The position numbers and the translations under genes were made by a program. The notes beneath the pieces are model-generated. The model worked only from the letters and a program-made list of their open reading frames with translations. It made no database searches and had not been told where the DNA came from. A stretch of 64,000 nucleotides of DNA, from positions 1-64,000 of the forward strand of contig JBBBDQ010000753.1 in assembly GCA_037127315.1 (NCBI GenBank). The letters run 5' to 3'. The stretch comes from Ascarosepion bandense (Eukaryota; Mollusca; Cephalopoda; Sepiida; Sepiidae). Shown here one piece after another: positions 28,755-40,262 of this stretch; the first letter of the stretch is position 1, and each line of letters begins with the position of its first letter.

Positions 28755-30315
28755 ATTCATATTCCTTAAAGAAATGTGCCCCTGAACTCTCCTCTGTCCT
28801 TTCTAAGCTCTACAAACACTGCCTATCTGCTTCCTGCTTTCCTGCCTGCTGGAAATCTTCCTCTGTAGTTCCTATATTTAAAAACACTGGAGAACCCTCG
28901 GACCCTGCAAATTACCGCCCTATCAGCCTTCTTCCGATCTTTGGCAAAGTGTTCGAAGCCATTATCAACACCGAGGTGGTTCAGCATCTCACAGCACACA
29001 GGCTCCTCTCGGACAAGCAATATGGTTTTCGCTTCACCAGGTCTACTGCTGATATACTAACGACCATCACCGAGTATATATACTAGGCACTCGACAGGAA
29101 TGGCGAAGCCCGAACCGTTGAATTGGATATATCTAATGCGTTCGACAGAGTTTGGCATGCTGGCCTATTATGTAAACTGCGGAGCTATGGTATAACTGGA
29201 CATTTGTTTGAACTAATCTAGTCATTCCTTTCTAACCGCACAATGAAGGTGGTATTAAACGGACATGCCTCCCAGAACTACCATACAAACGCAGGTGTTC
29301 CCAAGCCTCCATCTTAGGTCCTACACTATTCCTGATATACATTAATGATCTCCCTGATTCCATAAGAGCCCAAGTAGGTTTGTACGCCGATGACACCCAA
29401 ATTTACTCTCGCCTCCTACAAAAATCTGGTGTAGGCGTCAAAGCTAACCTCGCAGCCGAGGTTGAAAAAGACCTTCAATCCATATTCGACTGGGGTAAGA
29501 AATGGCTAGTAAATTTTAATGCTTCTAAAACGAAGCTACTCTCAATTAACCATCATCGACAATCTCACCTACCTCCCATTAGCATGGACCAGGCTTAACT
29601 CTCAGAGAGCAAAACACTACGCCTCCTTGGTCTCACACTTTCAGCGGACCTCAAATGGAATGACTATATCGAATCCATTGCTAAATCCGCTGCTATGAAA
29701 GTCGGTTCTCTGTGTAAGGCCCGGAAGTTTTTTCCGTCTAAATCTATCCTGCACATATATAAATCTACCATCCGCCCGTGCATTGAATACTGCTGCCATA
29801 TCTGGTCGGGTGCCCCTGCTATTCTCCTCGGGCTTCTCGATAAGGTTCAGAGGAGGGTCTGTAATGTGATAGATACCGACTTGGCAGACCGCCTGCAGTT
29901 TGTCTCCCACCGACGTGGCTAAATACGAATTTGCACGAGATACTAGATTAGCAACTAGATCCCACCCTTTTACAGTGAAACCGATAAAATGTAACCGCAA
30001 CTTCTACTCCAACAGTTTCTTTCCTCGCACTTCCCGACTGTGGAATTCCCTTCCACACGATTGCTTCCCCGGCGGCTACAATCTCCAGGAGTTTAAATGT
30101 AAGGTCAATAGACACCTCCTAACACACTAACCTGCTCCCATTTTATCAAACACTCTTCCCATCTGCCCAACCCTCATCCTCGGTATCCTTACTCATCTGT
30201 CACCTTCCTCCTGACATTCCCTATGTCTAACCAGTCCTTCTCTTTATCTTCCCCTATGTAGCCCCATGCGCAATAGTGGCAGTGGAATGCCTTGCTTGGG
30301 GTGAGAAAAATTTTT
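28755..30315 (+). mobile_element. LINE-A copy with recognisable reverse transcriptase
   Basis: Plus-strand LINE-A from the RT fingers to the 3' end (TGTAGCCCCATGCGCAATAG at about 30256-30275, CTTGCTTGGGGTGAGAAAAA). It is 5'-truncated at about 28755, where the RT frame begins. Relative to others it lacks about 25 codons near 29920. Confidence 0.9.
28763..30130 (+). pseudogene. LINE-A reverse transcriptase, near-complete domain with few breaks
   Basis: Frame pieces in order: KKCAPELSSVLSKLYKHCLS (28770-28830), ANYRPISLLPIFGKVFEAII (28908-28967), QYGFRFTRSTADILTTI (29020-29070), a TAG at 29083-29085, then VELDISNAFDRVWHAGLL (29118-29170, the motif A Asp), a TAG near 29219, a frame change near 29300, GPTLFLIYINDLPDSI, VGLYADDTQIYSRLL (29374-29415, catalytic YADD), ASKTKLLSINHHRQS and, after another stop near 29597, RPCIEYCCHIWSGAPAILL and SRLWNSLPHDCFPGGYNLQE to 30130. 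Only a handful of disabling changes separate it from an open frame, so this is among the younger copies here. Confidence 0.85.
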
Positions 30316-30667
30316 TCTTTATATTTTTAATTAGTTTTATTTATGTTTATTTTAAATATAAGATTATTTAAAAAATCACCGGATGAAATATGGACTGCAC
30401 CATCATTGCTATAACACGATATATTTACCAAAATTTAAATTATATATCGGTGAGTCTAAATCAATTCAGCATCTGAAGATTATGTTTGCAATCCGTGAAG
30501 AAAAATGTATACGTTTCATCTGACTAACTTTGTTTGCGTTGATATGACTGCACATGCGCATGATCAAAACAGAGACGCTGAGAATTTTCAAATCAAAATT
30601 GTTTCTCTAAATATATGTTCGGGACTATAATCTACTCGTTTTCATTTCGATTCTTTTTGTTTATGTA

Positions 30668-30770
30668 GCTGCGAGCAGTATAACCCGGCGTTGCTCGGGT
30701 GTAATGAAAGCTTTAAAACTAATCCATGGCCCTGGAACTCAGAATCAACCTAAAGAATATTTGAAATAAT
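30668..30770 (-). mobile_element. Helitron-like 3' end fragment
   Basis: GCAGTATAACCCGGCGTTGC then TCGGGTGTAATGAAAGC is the reversed Helitron-like 3' end, cut off near 30740 where it changes to AACCTAAAGAATATTTG. The CTAG end is altered to CGAG. Confidence 0.6.
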
Positions 30771-30807
30771 TAAATAATTGAGACAATTTACCAATCGCAC
30801 CTAGTAT

Positions 30808-30810
30808 GTT

Positions 30811-30860
<50 letters not shown>
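30808..30860. repeat. (TA)n microsatellite
   Basis: TA tract directly before the CTAG end of Helitron-like H5. Confidence 0.9.
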
Positions 30861-30861
<1 letters not shown>

Positions 30862-31592
30862 TAGCAGTATAGCCCGGCGTTGCGCGGGTGCAATGAAAGC
30901 TTTATAACTAATCCATGGTCCTGGAGCTCAGACTCTTTGGACGTTGGCACGAAAGACTAAAAAGCAATATCGGGGGTATCGATTGCCGATATCGGGGAAA
31001 ATGAGTCGTCTGAGAAGATCTGCTAATGTTTAAGTCTAAAAACTATAATTTTACCAAGTTAGAGCAGATTCTGCAGCAAGAACCACGATAAAAGGGCTGA
31101 AATCCTGATCTTGATCAGACCTGATTGGATATCGGGGTATCGAGTTCCAATATCGGAGAGAAATTGGAAAAAATATGTCGCCCATGACCTGACCAGAAGT
31201 CTAAAGAATATTTGTGTGAAGGTTGGTGAGAATCAGATAAAAATTGTGGATTTCCATAAAAGACATACATACAGATAAACAGACACACACACAAACATCT
31301 TGCCTTATATATATATATATATATATATATATTATCGATTTTCTACACTGCAAAGAACTGCAACCTTGAAACTTCTGAATATCGTTTCTTATGTCTTTGT
31401 CTATGAGTGTATCAAAATTGATTAAAATCGGACCATTCCTTCTATAATCTGATTTTTTCGATTATCGATTTTCGATATTTATCAGGGGTACCTCGACACA
31501 AAACCTAGCTAAGAACACTCGCAGACGCTTATAGTACAACTGTGTAAATTTTCAAGAAAATCGATTCAGCCGTTTCGGAATCTATAGGTAAC

Positions 31593-31659
<67 letters not shown>

Positions 31660-31684
31660 AAGTTCCATTTACAAATAAGTTTAG
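30861..31684 (-). mobile_element. Helitron-like element H5, long variant
   Basis: CTAGCAGTATAGCCCGGCGT at 30861 to AATAAGTTTAG at 31684. Next to the hairpin it contains an extra 300-bp block (CGGGGTATCGAGTTCCAATA, GACCTGATTGGATATCGGGG, CTTGCCTTATATATA) absent from H8 and H9 but partly shared with H1 and H6. (TA)n at 31310-31332 and (CA)n at 31596-31654 sit at the family's usual positions. Confidence 0.7.
31596..31654. repeat. (CA)n microsatellite inside H5
   Basis: Pure CA tract just inside the 5' end of the Helitron-like element, at the same place as in the other copies. Confidence 0.9.
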
Positions 31685-31985
31685 TTAAGAAAAGATCTTC
31701 TATGAATGGTGAAACATTCTAAGAAAGTGAATGAAAATTTATTACAGATGTTCTGGCAATTACAGCACTTTCTATGTTCGACTAATAAAAAAAAAGATTA
31801 CTGTTATAGGATACAAATCCCTATATCATTCCAGCAAATAACAAAAACAAAAACGTAAATTTGCACACGCACAAAATCGGATTAGAATAACTGAAAACAT
31901 TTTGGAAAAAAAAAAACAATCCACGGCCAAATTTACAATCCAGTCTGAAATTTAATTTTGACGAATAGAAAAAGGATTGACTCTA

Positions 31986-32032
31986 TCTTCTTCTTCTTCT
32001 TCTTCTTCTTCTTCTTCTTCTTCTTCTTCTTC
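31986..32032. repeat. (CTT)n microsatellite
   Basis: About 15 TTC units before an RTE-like 3'-end fragment (TTCTCAATAAATTTTCTCTT, 32038-32060). CTT repeats also start the reversed RTE-like copies at 32297, 54411 and 59041, so the tract is the family's GAA-rich 3' tail. Confidence 0.85.
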
Positions 32033-32284
32033 GTGTCGTTCTCAATAAATTTTCTCTTGGTATCTCTCTCAACCTCTGCTATGCAATCCATTTTCTCAAG
32101 ACCATAAATCTAGAATATAAATGAACAGAAAGTAGCATGGTCACAAAGTGAGAGATCACTTTATGTATTGATTATAATAGATAATTGATCCCCCACTTTA
32201 TATCCACATTATAATTTCTGTTTTGTTTATTAAATTCTGAATAGTTATGAATCCACCTGTTCTCAGAGATACACAGGAATGCTT

Positions 32285-33145
32285 TTAGTTTTATTTCTTC
32301 GTCTTCTTGTGCCGTGCCCCTTCAGGACGTAGGTGATCATGGACCTCCACTTGGCTCTGTCTCTTTCTCGCTCTCAATAATCTTTCTCTTGGTATCTCTT
32401 CTAAACCGCCCCCCCCCCCGTCAATCATTTGCGCAGACCTAACAAGTACGTTTCGCACTGCTTTCCCCTGTCTCCCCTTCCATTTATTCAACTTTTGAGT
32501 ATAAGTTCTCCAGGCCCTCCTTCCTCATTACGTGTTCCAGGAACCGCTTTTGTCTCTTGCTGATATTTATTATCAGTTTTCTTCTCGTCTGTATCCTTTC
32601 CCACACCCCATCGTTTCACACGTGCTCCGTCTATGGAATCCTCACTCTCCTTTTGTAAAACCACATTTCTGTTGCCTCAAGCCTCTCCTTCATCTTTGAT
32701 CAGATCGTCCAGCATTAACTTTCATACAGAAGGACAGATATCACGTAGCAATCGAGCACTCTTTTCTTTGTTTCTAATGAGATTTTCCTGTCTTTCAGTA
32801 CTCTGGTTAGCTTCTGAAATACCCCTTTGCCTATGCCAATACGTCTTTAGATCTTCATGTCGCAGTTTCCACCCTCTGTCAAAACACTTCTCAAGTATTT
32901 GCATTTTGTTGTACTTGTTTTATTTTGGATTCTCTGAATTGCAGTGGGCGTCCTCTTTTTGCTTATGACCACGCATTCCGTTTTGTGGGAGGTTTATGCT
33001 CAGTCCTTTCTTTTCATTTTTTTCCTAACTTCTGTAGAAGGTTCTGCATTTACCTCTCTGTGTCTACTATCAGCACCGTGTCATCTGCGTATCTGATATT
33101 GTTGACATTAAGGACGAAGCCAAATTTTACCATCCGATGTTAAAT
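32285..33145 (-). pseudogene. RTE-like LINE, C-terminal half
   Basis: Begins at the 3' tail (TTCTTCGTCTTCTTGTGCCG at 32297, CTTCAGGACGTAGGTGATCA at 32320-32339). Minus-strand frame pieces: QSQVEVHDHLRPEGARH, WKGRQGKAVRNVLVRSAQM, then from 32904 upstream LKTYWHRQRGISEANQSTER, and near 33100-33060 the YADDTVLIVDTE-like segment (GATGACACGGTGCTGATAG on the minus strand), which is the RT motif C. Breaks at several points. Confidence 0.75.
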
Positions 33146-33732
33146 TAATTTTCTAACTAATGAAAAGAAGCGATTTGCAAAACTTAGAGAAAAGTTAACA
33201 AGCCTATGTGAAAAATTAAATCACTATAAAAGAAGGAAGGAAAGTTGAATCACTGAGAGAGATGGAAGCAGCGATATCATACAGCAGCAAAATTTGACAA
33301 AAACTTCAAACCCCTGAGCCGGATATAAGGTCCCGTCACACATTCGATCTCTTTCTACTTCTCGAATCTTAATTTCTTATAACTCTCCTTCCTTCTCACC
33401 ATTCTCGCAGTCAACTAAGAAGAAGACGACGACGACGACGGTAATAACAACAATAACAATAAAATGCTTCAACTGAGTTATAAATATTAACTTCGATAAG
33501 TACCATTTCCATGATTGCTTTACCTTCCCTTTCAGTTTCTAGTTGGCCATAAAAAAAGGAAAGGAACACAGACTTCATTACTATCCTGTTAATCTTTGCA
33601 CATACACAATATAACCTGCTACTTAAAACTATACACACTTGATTTTGTTAACTTCCTACTATACTTTCTTTTTGAACATTTACATAATGAAGGATTTCAC
33701 TTCTTTCAAACTGATGTTATTCTGTTAATAAA

Positions 33733-34082
33733 ATTGGAGTAGATAGACTAAACTATCGCTCGGTTCACACCCCACCCACGTCTATTGAACAAGTGAAGAG
33801 GCTCATCGCTTGTTCCCTGTTTAGGGTGTGGTTTCCGGCTTTCTCTTTTCCAATCTTCTCACTCCTTATCTTTTTCTTTTTCTCAATTGGAGTAGATAGT
33901 CCAAACTATCGCCCGGTTCACACTCCACCCACGTCTATTGAACAGGTGAAGAGGCTCATCCCTTGTTCCCTGTTTAGGATGTGGTTTCCGGCTTTCTCTT
34001 TTCCAATCTTTTCACTCTCACGTAGCCCCCTGCGCATCAGTGACGTTACCGCCTTGCTCGGGGTGATATGATTAAAAAAAAA
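33733..34082 (+). mobile_element. LINE-A 3' end with duplicated unit
   Basis: Two units with GGAGTAGATAG, CTATCG, CGGTTCACAC, CCACCCACGTCTATTGAACA and GTGAAGAGGCTCATC start near 33736 and 33889 (153-bp offset), then the canonical end CACGTAGCCCCCTGCGCATC and GATTAAAAAAAAAA. The same subfamily occurs reversed at 13529-13852. Between 33146 and 33732 I see only AT-rich sequence with a short GAC repeat at 33422-33438. Confidence 0.8.
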
Positions 34083-34837
34083 ATCCACCTATTTTACAAA
34101 TGAAACACTTTTATTCTTCCAACTTTCAATCTTCTGATATTTAAAATTGTGGGGAATTCGGTTGTGTTTGGCACAAGGCCAACTTGATAAACATAACCAA
34201 GGTCCCTACAGTGTATTATTTTCACTCTTTTCTTTTTCCAACTAAATTCACTGGAATAAATGAAACAGAAAATAAAAGGAATGTATCATTTAAATATACT
34301 GAAGTGGAACAACGAAACCAAAACGAGGCCGTATAAACGCATAGCTTAATGAAATAATAACAAATACCAACAAACAAACAAAATGAAAAATATCGAATTT
34401 TTCTTTTTTTTTTTTTTTTGTGGATGGTTCTCACTTTTGCGAATAATACAATGAAATCTCTTTCCGATCTTGTGGATATTGGATGGAAACTATATAATTT
34501 CAACATTTATTTTCGTATTCGTCCACCTGGGACATTATCAAGGCTACAATAAGAAATAGTGAAAAGTAATAACTTCTTTATTGCGTTGAAAGTTAGTTTA
34601 TATGCGTTTCATACCATTCTGTCGATCGAGGGGTGGGGACAGATATAAATGGAAACTTAAGAAAAGGATATTTTGAAGAGTTTGCAATGATTTCATTCTT
34701 GACCGAAATGAAAACCAAATGGAAATCTCTATGAGCAAAAAGCGTTTAGAACTCATTTATCATGAAGGAAAATAACATATGAACAATAGAGTTAAGAGAA
34801 AAGAAACACTAAACGAAATAGATAGACATGAACAGAG

Positions 34838-34841
34838 TGGA

Positions 34842-34904
<63 letters not shown>

Positions 34905-34916
34905 TGAACAGCCTGC

Positions 34917-34970
<54 letters not shown>

Positions 34971-34978
34971 ACAGACTG

Positions 34979-35029
<51 letters not shown>

Positions 35030-35037
35030 ACAGACTG

Positions 35038-35094
<57 letters not shown>

Positions 35095-35105
35095 TGAACA
35101 GACTG

Positions 35106-35154
<49 letters not shown>

Positions 35155-35165
35155 TGAACAGACTG

Positions 35166-35210
<45 letters not shown>

Positions 35211-35219
35211 TGAACAGAC

Positions 35220-35265
<46 letters not shown>

Positions 35266-35327
35266 GGTGAACAGATTGAGATAGATACACAGATTTATAG
35301 ATAAATAGATAGATATGAACAAACTAC

Positions 35328-35370
<43 letters not shown>

Positions 35371-35485
35371 GAACAGACTGCGATAGAGAGAGAGAGAGGG
35401 CGGGTGAGAGAGAGGGTGATAGAGAGAGAAAGATGAACAGTTAGATATGAACAGACTACGATAGAGAGAAAAATGAACAGACTGT

Positions 35486-35521
<36 letters not shown>

Positions 35522-35532
35522 TGAACAGACTG

Positions 35533-35589
<57 letters not shown>

Positions 35590-35830
35590 TGAACAGACTG
35601 CGATAGAGAGAGAGAGGGTGAGAGAGAGAACGAAAGATGAACAGTTTGAGATAGACACATAGATATGAACAGACTACGATATATAGAGAGAAAGATGAAC
35701 AGACTGAGATAGATAGATAGATAGATATATAGATAGATAGATACGAACATACTTCGATAGAGAGAGAGAGAGAGAGAGACAGAAGGTGAGAGATAGAAAG
35801 ATGAACAGAGATAGAATAGAATAGAATGAA
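34838..35830. repeat. GATA higher-order array with a conserved spacer
   Basis: Blocks of (GATA)n, and in places (GA)n, are separated about twenty times by a spacer like TATGAACAGACTGAGATAG, found for example near 34903, 34967, 35028, 35093, 35153, 35209, 35266, 35313, 35369, 35519, 35588, 35664 and 35741. In the left half the period is about 60 bp and quite regular; in the right half it is shorter and mixed with GAGAGA. The serine-isoleucine-tyrosine-leucine frames on the minus strand are a by-product. Confidence 0.9.
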
Positions 35831-36073
35831 ATAAGTAAAGAGAGATCCAGAGAATGTGTTAAATAAATATAAATGAACTGATATTTGAAAACGTACGTAT
35901 GACAAAGTTAGAAATTTTTTTTCGTCAGTTAATAAAACTCAACCTCAATAACTGAAACAGGTACGTTTAATAAAAGACCTCGGAAAATCGAAGTCACATG
36001 AGATTTTTATATTCAAGTTCTGAATATTTTGTTGGTTTCCGGGGAGTGTTTGAACATGAATCATCCAATGAAT

Positions 36074-36757
36074 TTTTTAATCATTTCACCCCAAGCAAGG
36101 CAGTTTTACTGACACTGTTGCGCAGGGGGTTACATTGGGGAAAGTGATGAGAAAGAGGGGTTAGTTATGGGAAATGTCAGGAGGAGGGTAAGGGACGGGT
36201 GAGAATACCGATGTAACGGAGGTGGAGAAGAGGCACAGGGAAGCGACGTCACGCCGGTGAGACACTGACTGCCGCCGAGCTGACAAGTCGGTATTGATCA
36301 CATTAAAGATTCTTGGTTGGATTTTGTCATCCGACCAGATTTAGCAGCTGTTTTCAATACACGGACGGATGGTAGATTTATATCTGTGCAGCATGGATTC
36401 AGACGGGAAAAAAACTTCTTGGTCCTGCACAGTGAACCGACCTTCTTAGCAAGCGGATATAGCTATGGATTCGACATAGTCGACTTGAGATCCGCTGAGA
36501 GTGTTAGGCCAAGGAGGCGTAGTGCTTTTCTCTCAGGGAAGCTAGCGTGATCCATGCTAATGGGGAGTAGGAGCGATTGTCCATGATTGTGGATAGATAG
36601 CAGCTTCGTTTTAGAAGCATTCAAATTTACGAGCCATTTCTGGCGCCCGTCCACCACAGATTAGAAGTCTTTCTCAAGCTCGACAGTGAGGTTAGCTTTG
36701 TCAACCTCAGCAGATTTTCGATCGAGGCGAGAGTAAACGGTGGTGTCTTATAGGAGA
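36074..36757 (-). mobile_element. LINE-A fragment cut by Helitron-like H6
   Basis: Reversed LINE-A from the tail (AATCATTTCACCCCAAGCAA, GCGCAGGGGGTTACATTGGG at 36121-36140) through the CxxWSGAP side (36330-36400) to KTKLLSIHNHGQSLLLPIS (36627-36570) and the sequence coding RLDRK near 36730. The internal WNSLP region is deleted (a jump near 36215). It stops where the CTAG of H6 begins. Confidence 0.75.
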
Positions 36758-37092
36758 CTAGCAGTATAGCCCGGCGTTGCTCGGGTGTAATGAAAGTTTT
36801 AAAACTAATCCATGGTCCTGGGGCTCAGACTCTTCGGACGTTGGCACGGAAGACTAAATGCAATAGTTGTTTCCAGTTAAAGCGAAACCGTAGACTGAAA
36901 GAAAAATGCATGAATGTAAATCAAATTTCGATTTCCTGGTATCGATATCAAATAAGTTTTTTCGTCGTAAACTAAATCAGTCCTCTGAGTAAATGGTACC
37001 ATGGCTGAAACTAAGCAAAAACTAAAATAAGAGGGCTGAAAAAATACACACATACAGGCAGATAAACAGACACATACACACAAACCTCTTGC

Positions 37093-37133
<41 letters not shown>

Positions 37134-37835
37134 TGTGTGTATTTTGGCAGCATTTTTTCATTAATGCAGGTTTCATTGAATAATATAGACAAGTTTTGTC
37201 TATTAATTTTGTGTAGGATCCGTTCATACCGTCTGATATACTTGATGGTGATGTCATTAAAAGACAACAAAAAATCACAGTATTTGTTGAATTTTTTATC
37301 GGGTCTAAGCTTTCGGCTCACATAAGCCATTATCAAAGAGTAAACATTAACACACAGTAAACATAGAACATTTAAGCTATTAACAATAAAGATAATTGAA
37401 TTGAAAATATAAGTCCATCCCTGCCGTGGCGGATGGCCGAAGACAGTGACAAAATAGTGGTGTTGTGGTCCCTGGTCTGATTACAGACATTTGAGTACGT
37501 TGTTGGAAATATCGAAACCTGGTTTGAATACAATCAATTTCTTGAAACTTCTGTATATCGTTTCTTATGTATTTGTCTATGAGGGTATAAAATTTGATTA
37601 AAATCGAACCACTCCTTCTATAACACGATTTTTCCGATTGTCGATTTTCGATATTTATCAGGGGTACCTCGACACAAAACCTAGCTAAGAACACTCGCAG
37701 ACGCTTATAGTACAACTGTGTAAATTTTCAAGAAAATCGGTTCAGACGTTTCGGAGTCTATAGCTAACGGACACACAGACACACAGACACACACACGCAC
37801 ACAGAGACAAAGTTCCATTTATAAATAAGTTTAGA
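36758..37835 (-). mobile_element. Helitron-like element H6 with inserted block
   Basis: CTAGCAGTATAGCCCGGCGT at 36758 to ATAAGTTTAGA at 37835. The internal (TA)n at 37099-37132 is followed by a foreign block (37133-37543) in place of the usual CGATTTTCTGCAC / GAACTGCAACC junction, after which TTGAAACTTCTGTATATCG resumes the Helitron sequence. (CA) motifs at 37769-37805 are reduced. Confidence 0.65.
37133..37543 (-). mobile_element. Unclassified retroelement end, possibly Penelope-like, inside H6
   Basis: Minus strand: TGATAATGGCTTATGTGAGC, CGAAAGCTTAGACCCGATAA, a short frame with LSFNDITIKYIRRYERILHK and NRQNLSILFNETCINEK (37255-37155), ending at the TA tract. The 24086-24475 block has the matching layout and a similar frame end (HHRPSLSVIFNKICLENYL). 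It is probably the 3' part of one element family. The junction at 37543 is where (TA)n-adjacent Helitron sequence resumes. Confidence 0.4.
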
Positions 37836-38110
37836 TAGATTTTTCGGTTTTCATAAAGCATTATCAAAGACTTTTTGTATCTTCACAAGGTTTGTCAATG
37901 GACATTCTTTGTGTTTATTGGATGCTGTTCTTGTGTCTATCCTTCAAGTAACATCGGGCGTTGTCTTGTTTTTCTTTCTTTTTTAATTCCTGTGTCTTCA
38001 CGTGTGTAGTACCGTATTTTCTTTTCTTTTTTTTCATGTTCTTCGAGATCACTTTTATTTTCCTATAAAAACAATATCATAATTATATCCATATTCACTG
38101 ATCTTTTTTA

Positions 38111-38114
<4 letters not shown>

Positions 38115-38190
<76 letters not shown>
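38115..38190. repeat. (CA)n followed by (TA)n
   Basis: CA tract 38115-38171 then TA 38172-38190, leading directly into Helitron-like H7. The 38040-38115 sequence (TTTTCCTATAAAAACAATAT, TCCATATTCACTGATCTTTT) recurs at 38918-38974 after H7, so H7 lies between two copies of the same segment. Confidence 0.85.
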
Positions 38191-38916
38191 AACTTATTTA
38201 TAAATAGAACTTTGTCTGTGTGTGTATGTGTGTGTGTCTCTGTGTGTGTGCCTGTTACCTATAGACACCGAAACGGCAGAACCGATTTTCTTGAAAATTT
38301 GCACAGTTGTACTAAAAGCGTCTGCGAGTGTTCTTAGGTAGGTTTGTGTCGAGGTACCCCTGATAAATATCGAAAATCGATAATCGAAAAATCGGGTTAT
38401 AGAAGGAGTGTTTCGATTTTAAACAAATTTGATACACTCATAGACAAAGACATAAGAAACAATATTCAGAAGTTTCAAGGTTGCAGTTCTTACAATAGTG
38501 CAGAAAATCGATAATATATATATATATAAAAGGCAAGATGTTTGTTCGTGTGTCTGTTTATCTGCCTGTATGTCTGTATTTTTTCAGCCTTTTTGTTTTC
38601 GATTTTCTTCGGGTTTGACTTTAAGTAAGTATAATTGTAGTTCTTAGTCTCAGCCATGATATCATTTAGTCAGAGGACTTATTTAACCTTCAAAATTCAG
38701 TTTAAGACGAAAAAAACTTATTTGATATCGATACCAGGAAATCAAAATTTGACTTACATCCATTCATTTTTTTTTCAGTCTACGGTTTCGCTTAAACTGG
38801 AAACAACTATTACTTTTTAGTCTTTCGTGTCAGCGTCCAAAGAGTCTGAGCTCCAGGACTATGGATTAGTTTTAAAGCTTTCATTACACCCGACCAACGC
38901 CGGGCTATACTGCTAG
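38188..38916 (+). mobile_element. Helitron-like element H7
   Basis: Starts AAACTTATTTATAAATAGAA and GTTACCTATAGACACCGAAA, contains the CGATAATCGAAAAATCGGG block, (TA)n at 38515-38527, then ATTTGACTTACATCCATTCA and the CCAGGACTATGGATTAG block, and ends CGCCGGGCTATACTG then CTAG at 38913-38916. The two sides repeat one host segment of about 55-60 bp plus a CA tract, which is unusual for a Helitron insertion. Confidence 0.7.
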
Positions 38917-39180
38917 TTTTCCTATAAAAGCAATATCATAAATATATCCATATTCACTGATCTTTTTTTAATTACACACACACACATACACACACACACA
39001 TACACACACACGCACACAAATATCTATATATTAATGTTTATTTGAAAGGCAACTTTTTAAAAACATTTCTCGTTAAATATGACAGTTAAGGAAAATTTAA
39101 TTATATTTTATTTAGTTTTAGGAAAATTTAATTATTTTTTATTTAGTTTTTCCAGTATTCATACGTTTTCCCGTTCTTGG

Positions 39181-39240
<60 letters not shown>

Positions 39241-39262
39241 GAACAGACTGAGATAGGTAGTT
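39181..39262. repeat. Single GATA higher-order unit
   Basis: (GATA)14 followed by ATGAACAGACTGAGATAGG, exactly the block-plus-spacer unit of the array at 34838-35830 but alone, 3.4 kb away. It must have been copied from the same source. Confidence 0.85.
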
Positions 39263-39304
39263 CTAGAACTTTCATCCATTTTAACCATTTTTCATCTTCT
39301 TTTC

Positions 39305-39605
39305 AGGCACTTCTCGCCTGTTGAATTAATTCCCTTTCATATATTTGCTTCCCCGGCAGCTACAATCTCCAGGAATTTAAATGTAAGGTCAATAGACATC
39401 TCCTATCACACTAACTCGCATCCATTCCCTCAAACACTCTTCCCATCTACCTAACCCCCATCCTCGGTATCCTTATCCGTCTATCACCCTCCTTCCAACA
39501 TTTCCTATAACTAACCACACTTTCTCATCACTTTCACCTATGTAACCCCCTGCGCAATAGTGGCAGTGGAATGGCTTGCTTGGGGTGAAATGATTAAAAA
39601 AAACC
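39305..39605 (+). mobile_element. LINE-A 3' end, first of two in tandem
   Basis: CACTTCTCGCCTGTTGAATT (SRLWNSLP region, decayed), GCTACAATCTCCAGGAATTT, CTATGTAACCCCCTGCGCAA at 39537-39556 and GATTAAAAAAA at the end. Confidence 0.75.
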
Positions 39606-39689
39606 ACAAACATCTATTCAGTGCTGTTTTTGTGATTCCCCCTTTCTTATATTTTACTTAATTTATTTATTTATTTATTTATCTATAAT

Positions 39690-40262
39690 TTATCGAGGTT
39701 CTTGAAAAAATACAACGGAGAATCGGTAATGTGATTGATACCGACTTGGCAGCCCGGCTGCAGTCACCCTCACACCGGCGTGATGTGGCTTCCCTGTGCC
39801 TCTTCTATAAATACTTTCACGGCTACTGCTCCGATGAACTTAGATCACTGGTACCCCCTAGGTATGAATTTGCACAAGATACTAGATTACCAACTAGCTC
39901 CCACTCTTTTACAGTGAAACAGATAAAATGTAACTCAATTTCTACTCAAACAGCTTCTTCTCTCGCACTTCCCACCTGTGTAATTCCCTTCCATATACTT
40001 GCTTCCCTGACAGCTACGATCTCCAGGAGTTTAAATGTAAGGTCAATAGACACCTCTTATCACACTAACTCGCATCCATTCTCTCAAACACTCTTCCCAT
40101 CTATCCAACCCCCATCCACGGTATCCTCATCCGTCTATCACCCTCCTTCTGGCACTTCCTATAACTAACCACTCTTTCTCATCACTTTTCCCTATGTAGC
40201 CCCAAGCGCAATAGCGGCAGTGGAATGCCTTGCTTGGGGTGAAATGATTAAAAAAGAAAAAA
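39690..40262 (+). mobile_element. LINE-A 3' end, second of two in tandem
   Basis: Longer fragment starting at the LDKVQRRVxNVI region (ATCGAGGTTCTTGAAAAAAT). IDTDLAARLQSPSHRRDVAS and YKYFHGYCSDELRSLVPP are readable at 39731-39870. The end is CTATGTAGCCCCAAGCGCAA and GATTAAAAAAG. The (TTTA)n stretch at 39660-39685 separates it from the previous copy. Confidence 0.8.

Noticed and set aside
34760..35905. Long minus-strand frames rich in S-I-Y-L repeats (up to 288 codons)
   Set aside because: They are translations of the GATA tandem array in several frames at once; no start context, no non-repeat sequence, and all frames are equally open.
37133..37543. TGATAATGG...CCGAAAGC as a true hammerhead core
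   Set aside because: G8 of CTGANGA is A and the first C is changed, and an extra base precedes stem II; kept only as a possible related motif.
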